The notes under the pieces are model-generated. The model saw only the letters and a list, made by a program, of their open reading frames with translations, had not been told where the DNA came from and searched no databases. The position numbers and the translations under genes were made by a program. This document shows, in pieces, positions 60,075 to 64,000 of a DNA stretch of 64,000 nucleotides. The stretch lies in assembly GCF_022354825.1 (NCBI RefSeq), contig NZ_CP031168.1:3163501-3227500 (forward strand), written 5' to 3'. The first letter of the stretch is position 1, and every line of letters starts with the position of its first letter. The stretch comes from Paenibacillus sp. H1-7 (GTDB taxonomy: Bacteria > Bacillota > Bacilli > Paenibacillales > NBRC-103111).

Positions 60075-60866
60075 TTGGAGAAGGTTACATACAAGTTAGA
60101 TACGTTTGAAGGCCCCCTTGATTTGCTTCTTCACTTAATCGATAAATCCGAAATCGACATTTATAATATTCCGATTAAAGAAATAACGGATCAATATATG
60201 GAATACCTGGATGCGATGCAGGAGCTGGAGCTTGAGATTACAAGCGAGTTCCTGGTCATGGCCGCTACGCTCTTGTCGATTAAGAGCAAGATGCTGCTGC
60301 CTAAGCCTCCTATTATCGAGGATTTTGAATACGACGATTACATGATGGATGAAGATTATGACCCGCGGGCGGAGCTCGTTGCCAAGCTGATCGAATACCG
60401 GAAGTACAAGGCGATTGCGGACCATCTTCGGGACAAGGAGACGGAACGCAGTCTTATTTATACCCGCGAGCCCGAAGACTTGACGCCATATGTTAGCAAT
60501 GTGGTGGAAAACCCGGTGAAAGGGCTTCATGTAGCCGATCTTGTATACGCTTTTCAAAAAGCGCTGCGCCGGATGGCGAGCCGCAATATGGTTGCCAAAA
60601 TCCGCAAGGATGAAATATCCGTAAAAGACCGGATGAAGGAAGTCGTTCAGCTGCTGGAGGAGATTGGCGGCAAAGTGCTGTTTTCCAAGCTCATTGATAA
60701 CGATACGACGAAGGAAGGCATTGTAACGACGTTCTTGGCCCTGCTCGAATTGATGAAAGTAAAAGCAATCGTCTGCTATCAGCACCGGTTGTTTGAAGAT
60801 ATAGTGATTCAGGCAAGAGAGGAAGGAAAGACCGATGGATTTTCAACAGATGAAATCAGTTATTGA
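60075..60866 (+). CDS. scpA: Segregation and condensation protein A (kleisin)
   Basis: The 263-aa kleisin bridges the SMC heads and binds ScpB in the bacterial condensin. The N-terminal FEGPLDLLLHLIDKSEIDIYNI, a middle helical linker with FLVMAATLLSIKSKMLLPKP, and a C-terminal winged helix are visible. The start is TTG at 60075 with AGGGGG upstream, giving the family start MEKVTYKLDTFEGP. It overlaps scpB by 32 nt. Confidence 0.95.
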   Translation: MEKVTYKLDTFEGPLDLLLHLIDKSEIDIYNIPIKEITDQYMEYLDAMQELELEITSEFLVMAATLLSIKSKMLLPKPPIIEDFEYDDYMMDEDYDPRAELVAKLIEYRKYKAIADHLRDKETERSLIYTREPEDLTPYVSNVVENPVKGLHVADLVYAFQKALRRMASRNMVAKIRKDEISVKDRMKEVVQLLEEIGGKVLFSKLIDNDTTKEGIVTTFLALLELMKVKAIVCYQHRLFEDIVIQAREEGKTDGFSTDEISY

Positions 60867-61458
60867 AGGCTTGCTGTTCGTGGCAGGGGACGAGGGTCTG
60901 GATGCCAAGCAGCTGGCTGAAGTGATGGAGCAGCATACTGATTTCGTCAAGGAACTGGTGTTGGATTTGCAAGCTGATTTGCAGCGTGACCAGAGGGGGC
61001 TGCAGATTGTGGAGATGGCGGGGGCATATCAGCTTACGACGCTTCCCGCGCATGCGCCGTATTTTGAACGGTTAGCCTATTCGCCCACTCGTTCCTCGCT
61101 ATCCCAAGCGGCACTGGAAACACTCGCGATTGTCGCCTATAAGCAGCCGATTACGAGAGTGGAGATTGAAGAAATCCGCGGCGTCAAGGCGGAAAGAGCA
61201 TTGCAGACGCTGGTTGCCAAAGACTTGATCCAAGAGGTGGACCGCGCGGATGCGCCGGGAAGACCTATTTTGTACGGGACGACCAAAGCATTCCTTGATT
61301 ATTTTGCGTTAAGCAGCATCGACGAGCTTCCGGAAACCTCGCTGTTCCAAAACGACGATAATCTGGAAGAAGAGACAAGGCTGCTGTTCGATAAGCTGGA
61401 CGCGAAGCAAATCGATGATCAGCAGATGACGTTCGACGACGTATCCGACTTGGAATAA
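60835..61458 (+). CDS. scpB: Segregation and condensation protein B
   Basis: The 207-aa protein has two winged-helix domains (VIEGLLFVAGDEGLDAKQLA, QAALETLAIVAYKQPITRVE, then LIQEVDRADAPGRPILYGTT) and an acidic C-terminal tail. It dimerises on the ScpA kleisin and helps SMC act in chromosome segregation. The ATG at 60835 overlaps scpA; GAGGAAGG lies upstream. Together with scpA it makes a two-gene unit ending in a terminator. Confidence 0.95.
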   Translation: MDFQQMKSVIEGLLFVAGDEGLDAKQLAEVMEQHTDFVKELVLDLQADLQRDQRGLQIVEMAGAYQLTTLPAHAPYFERLAYSPTRSSLSQAALETLAIVAYKQPITRVEIEEIRGVKAERALQTLVAKDLIQEVDRADAPGRPILYGTTKAFLDYFALSSIDELPETSLFQNDDNLEEETRLLFDKLDAKQIDDQQMTFDDVSDLE

Positions 61459-61507
61459 TCCGGATTGGCCCCAAGCAGCGAATGTTTTACCAATACAGGG
61501 CTATACT

Positions 61508-61554
61508 AACTCCTGAATGAGAGGAAGCGGGTGCTTCCGCATGAGGAGTTTTTT
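61508..61554 (+). terminator. Intrinsic terminator of scpAB
   Basis: AACTCCT (61508-61514) pairs with AGGAGTT (61544-61550), with an inner GGAAGC/GCTTCC helix and TTTTT. Confidence 0.85.
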
Positions 61555-61597
61555 GTGCTTCTCGAAAGTTCGGTCATGTGTTGCGGGGAGGTTAAGC

Positions 61598-62275
61598 ATG
61601 AGTTGGCCCTGGATTGTCGGTGCGGTGGTTGTCCTAGTATTCCTGCTTGCCGCCAGCAGCATTCAATGCCGGTTTTCCGTAATTCGGAGACAGCAGGATG
61701 ACGATATTACCGTTGATCTTCATACGATGTACGGCTTGGTAAAGCGGCGGTTGACGATTCCCGTTATCAAGTTCATGAATGTCAATGACGGAGTGGGATT
61801 TAAAAAGGAAGTTGTGAATAAAGCCGATCAACAGCTCCAGCAGGATACGAAGGATCGGCTTACAAGCGAAAAAATAAAAACTGCTTTTGAAAATGCCCAA
61901 GTATTATTGGCTAATTGCTTTCATTTTAACACCTGGCTCAGGGATACATTAAGCCGTGTGCGCTGCACGGGGTTTTATTGGAAGACGAATGTTGGGATTG
62001 GCGACGCCGCGGAAACCGCCATGACGACAGGCATGATATGGGGCCTGAAATCATCGCTGTTAGGCTTCTTGTTCCGGTTCATACAGCTTGAAACCAAACC
62101 GGCTATTCAAGTTGTTCCTCAATACAACGCAGTAGCCTTTGCCTCGGAAATTCAGGTTTTTCTGAAAATACGGGTATGGTATGTAATCATGGCCGGCATT
62201 CAATTGCTGTTCCGCATTTTGAAGGTTAAAGGCGGCTTGAAGCGCTGGAGAAGCGTGTTGTTCAAAACCTCCTGA
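61598..62275 (+). CDS. DUF2953 (YtfI-like) membrane protein
   Basis: The 225-aa protein has an N-terminal membrane helix (about residues 4-22) and the DUF2953 text VDLHTMYGLVKRRLTIPVI, then the C-terminal VVPQYNAVAFASEIQVFLK. In B. subtilis its homologue YtfI precedes ytfJ, as here. Function unknown; membership suggests spore formation. The ATG at 61598 follows GGGGAGG; the frame is open 27 codons earlier into the terminator hairpin. Confidence 0.85.
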   Translation: MSWPWIVGAVVVLVFLLAASSIQCRFSVIRRQQDDDITVDLHTMYGLVKRRLTIPVIKFMNVNDGVGFKKEVVNKADQQLQQDTKDRLTSEKIKTAFENAQVLLANCFHFNTWLRDTLSRVRCTGFYWKTNVGIGDAAETAMTTGMIWGLKSSLLGFLFRFIQLETKPAIQVVPQYNAVAFASEIQVFLKIRVWYVIMAGIQLLFRILKVKGGLKRWRSVLFKTS

Positions 62276-62408
62276 CCCGTTTCTTCGCAAACGGGAACTG
62301 CCCGGCTGGATAGATATTACCGTACATACCCTCTCCCGCTTCGGGATATGCTATAGGTGCAAACGGAATCCTTTTGTATAAGTGTTCAGCAGAAACGGAG
62401 GAGATCAA

Positions 62409-62888
62409 ATGTCATCACATCCAATCGAAGGCTTAATGAAAGTCGCAATGGAAAATATAAAAGAAATGGTCGATGTCAATACCATTGTCGGCGATCCGGT
62501 TGAAACGCCTGACGGCAGCGTCATTATGCCGATATCTAAGGTAGGCTTTGGTTTTGCGGCCGGGGGCAGCGAGTTTGTATCCGATGATTCCGGCAACGGA
62601 ACGAGCCGCAACGATTCCATGAACGCTCATGTTTCACTTCCGTTTGGCGGCGGCAGCGGCGGCGGCGTTTCGATTACTCCGATTGCTTTCTTGGTTGTAG
62701 GCAAGCATGGAGTGAAGATCGTACCTCTTGACAATCAAACGCATTTGCTGGAGCGATTGATCGATTCGGCGCCAACTGTTGTTGACCGGATCCAAAGCAT
62801 GATGAAGAATTCGAAGACAGGTGTTAACACAGCCGAAAACGGAACTCATGTTACCAACAACATCGAGAACCAGAATTTTATCGTTTAA
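62409..62888 (+). CDS. ytfJ: GerW/YtfJ-family sporulation protein
   Basis: The 159-aa protein matches YtfJ/GerW: HPIEGLMKVAMENIKEMVDV at the start, GDPVETPDGSVIMPISKVGFG, a Gly-rich middle GFAAGGSEF and PFGGGSGGGVSITPIAFLVV. GerW-type proteins are spore-associated and affect germination. GGAGGA precedes the ATG at 62409; the frame is open nine codons earlier. It follows the DUF2953 gene with a leader hairpin CCCGTTT/AAACGGG (62277-62296). Confidence 0.92.
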   Translation: MSSHPIEGLMKVAMENIKEMVDVNTIVGDPVETPDGSVIMPISKVGFGFAAGGSEFVSDDSGNGTSRNDSMNAHVSLPFGGGSGGGVSITPIAFLVVGKHGVKIVPLDNQTHLLERLIDSAPTVVDRIQSMMKNSKTGVNTAENGTHVTNNIENQNFIV

Positions 62889-62914
62889 TAGGGTAGGATG
62901 GAATAATCAGGTTA

Positions 62915-62943
62915 GAGAAGCTGCTCATTCGTGGGCGGCTTTC
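62915..62943 (+). terminator. Probable terminator of ytfJ
   Basis: GAGAAGCTGC (62915-62924) and GCGGCTTTCTT (62935-62945) pair with a wobble and the T content is modest, so it is a weaker terminator than the others. Confidence 0.5.
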
Positions 62944-63030
62944 TTACGTTACTTGTCCAAAAATTCGTTGCTCTTTGAAATAGTTTCTTTTATATTTAAG
63001 CTAAAAGCATGAAGTGAAAGAGGTTTTTTT

Positions 63031-64000
63031 GTGCGGTTATTGCCAACGCGATCTTGCATTCCAGGTATGAGGCTCGGCAAGTGCATCTTTAATGAGGACG
63101 GCATCATCCTGCTGAACGAGCATGTGGAGCTGACTCAAGGGCTGCTCAATCGGCTTCAGAATCTGGGTATCGATTTTGTTTATGTCGAGGATGAAGCGAC
63201 GGACGATATAGTAGTAGAAGATCCGATTTCCGATGAGACCCGGGTCAAAGCACTCGCTGAAATAAGAAGCAACTTCCGTATCGTGATGGAAGGCAGCAGT
63301 AAAGCGAAATTTTCCAAAAGCCCCTACATGGGCAAAGCCTTTAACAACGTTATCAAAATGATTATGGATGATCTGGATTCCCGGGAAGACACGATGATCA
63401 TGCTAATGAACATGAACGTGCTGAATAACTACTTGTACCAGCATTCGTTGAACGTGTGCATTTATGCGACGATGCTCGGGATGGCTCATGGATATGGCCG
63501 TGATGAATTGACGACACTTTCTCTTGGGGCGCTGCTCCACGATATTGGCAAGACCAAGATCAATCCGGACATCATCAAGAAGCCGGGGCCATTATCTCCT
63601 GCAGAGCTAGCCGAGGTACAGAAGCACGCCGAGCACGGCTTTAAACTATTGAAGGACGAGCCCAACATTCCGCTGCTTGCCGCGCACTGCGCGTTTCAGC
63701 ATCACGAACGGTTGGATGGCTCCGGCTATCCTCGCGGCATCAGCGGCAATGAGATTCACGATTACGCCAAATGGATCGCCATCGTCGACAGCTACGATGC
63801 CATGACGACTCACAGGCCACACCGGTTGGCGATGCTGCCGCATCAGGCTATGGAGATTTTGTTCGCCGGCGTCGGAACGCTCTATGATCATAAGAAGGTG
63901 GCCTTGTTCCGGGATAATGTCGCGATTTACCCTTTGGGGCTTTCGGTAGAGCTCAGTACCGGGGAGCGGGGCGTAGTGGTGCGAATTAATCCGGCGGTTC
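63031..64000 (+). CDS. HD-GYP domain phosphodiesterase-like protein (3' end outside the window)
   Basis: A GTG at 63031 behind AAAGAGG opens a frame that runs off the window end, at least 323 codons. It starts MRLLPTRSCIPGMRLGK, then IFNEDGIILLNEHVELT, the N-terminal region common in this group. The HD-GYP domain has LLHDIGKTKI (HD) and ERLDGSGYPRGI (GYP), with KHAEHGF and IVDSYDAM. These residues suggest cyclic-di-GMP hydrolysis; regulation is unknown. Confidence 0.9.
   Translation, partial: MRLLPTRSCIPGMRLGKCIFNEDGIILLNEHVELTQGLLNRLQNLGIDFVYVEDEATDDIVVEDPISDETRVKALAEIRSNFRIVMEGSSKAKFSKSPYMGKAFNNVIKMIMDDLDSREDTMIMLMNMNVLNNYLYQHSLNVCIYATMLGMAHGYGRDELTTLSLGALLHDIGKTKINPDIIKKPGPLSPAELAEVQKHAEHGFKLLKDEPNIPLLAAHCAFQHHERLDGSGYPRGISGNEIHDYAKWIAIVDSYDAMTTHRPHRLAMLPHQAMEILFAGVGTLYDHKKVALFRDNVAIYPLGLSVELSTGERGVVVRINPAV

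Overview
The window is a 64 kb stretch of the core chromosome of an endospore-forming Firmicute, most likely a Paenibacillus or close relative. This rests on three things. Gene content and order follow the Bacillus subtilis block folD-xseAB-ispA-dxs-tlyA-argR-recN-spoIVB-spo0A, then bkd, nudF-endoQ-spoIIM-fur-xerD-deoB-pnp, dacF-spoIIA-spoVA-lysA-ppiB, ribDE(BA)H-scpAB-ytfJ. Base composition is moderate. Starts use ATG, GTG and many TTG codons behind strong AGGAGG-type ribosome binding sites. No rRNA, tRNA, phage, transposase gene or CRISPR array was seen.

Layout. 1-11.1 kb: folate, exonuclease VII, isoprenoid genes, arginine repressor, RecN, SpoIVB and Spo0A; spo0A has a sigma-H-like promoter flanked by three 0A boxes. 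11.1-15.7 kb: a structured intergenic region and a four-gene germinant receptor operon in the order A-C-small D-B. 15.7-20 kb: small unknown genes, a broken carboxymuconolactone decarboxylase-like fragment, and a SteA / GT2 / divergent MraY-like trio. 20-25.7 kb: branched-chain 2-oxoacid dehydrogenase genes (E3, E1alpha, E1beta, E2) interrupted by 113-nt tandem repeats. 25.7-35.1 kb: a Prli42-like miniprotein, a YqjE-type peptidase, an MciZ-like FtsZ inhibitor gene lying antisense, nudF, endonuclease Q, spoIIM, fur, signal peptidase, alanine dehydrogenase and xerD. 35.3-38.3 kb: phosphopentomutase and two purine nucleoside phosphorylase paralogues, one with both base-contact residues changed. 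38.3-45.4 kb: galU, a deletion-fused GT39/GtrA remnant, a two-component system behind five 11-bp spaced TTCAG-type repeats, a YvyF-like protein, a MITE-like repeat, a CuA-type cupredoxin and pyrimidine-nucleoside phosphorylase. 45.4-52.4 kb: a putative pseudoknotted RNA or repeat, dacF, spoIIAA-AB-sigF with a sigma-H promoter, and spoVAA-AB-AF with a sigma-G promoter. 52.5-64 kb: lysA, ppiB, a secreted phosphodiester glycosidase, an FMN riboswitch with ribD-ribE-ribBA-ribH, scpA-scpB, a DUF2953 protein, ytfJ and a truncated HD-GYP gene.

The sporulation genes form a readable cascade on one segment: Spo0A and sigma-H promoters (spo0A, spoIIA), sigma-E-like promoters (spoIIM, possibly mciZ), and a sigma-G promoter (spoVA). 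Several regulatory RNA-like structures are the least explained content. They include hairpins lying 3-5 nt before the ribosome binding sites of argR, bkdB and fur, a tripled hairpin repeat, a nested 99-nt structured terminator and a 126-nt potential pseudoknot.
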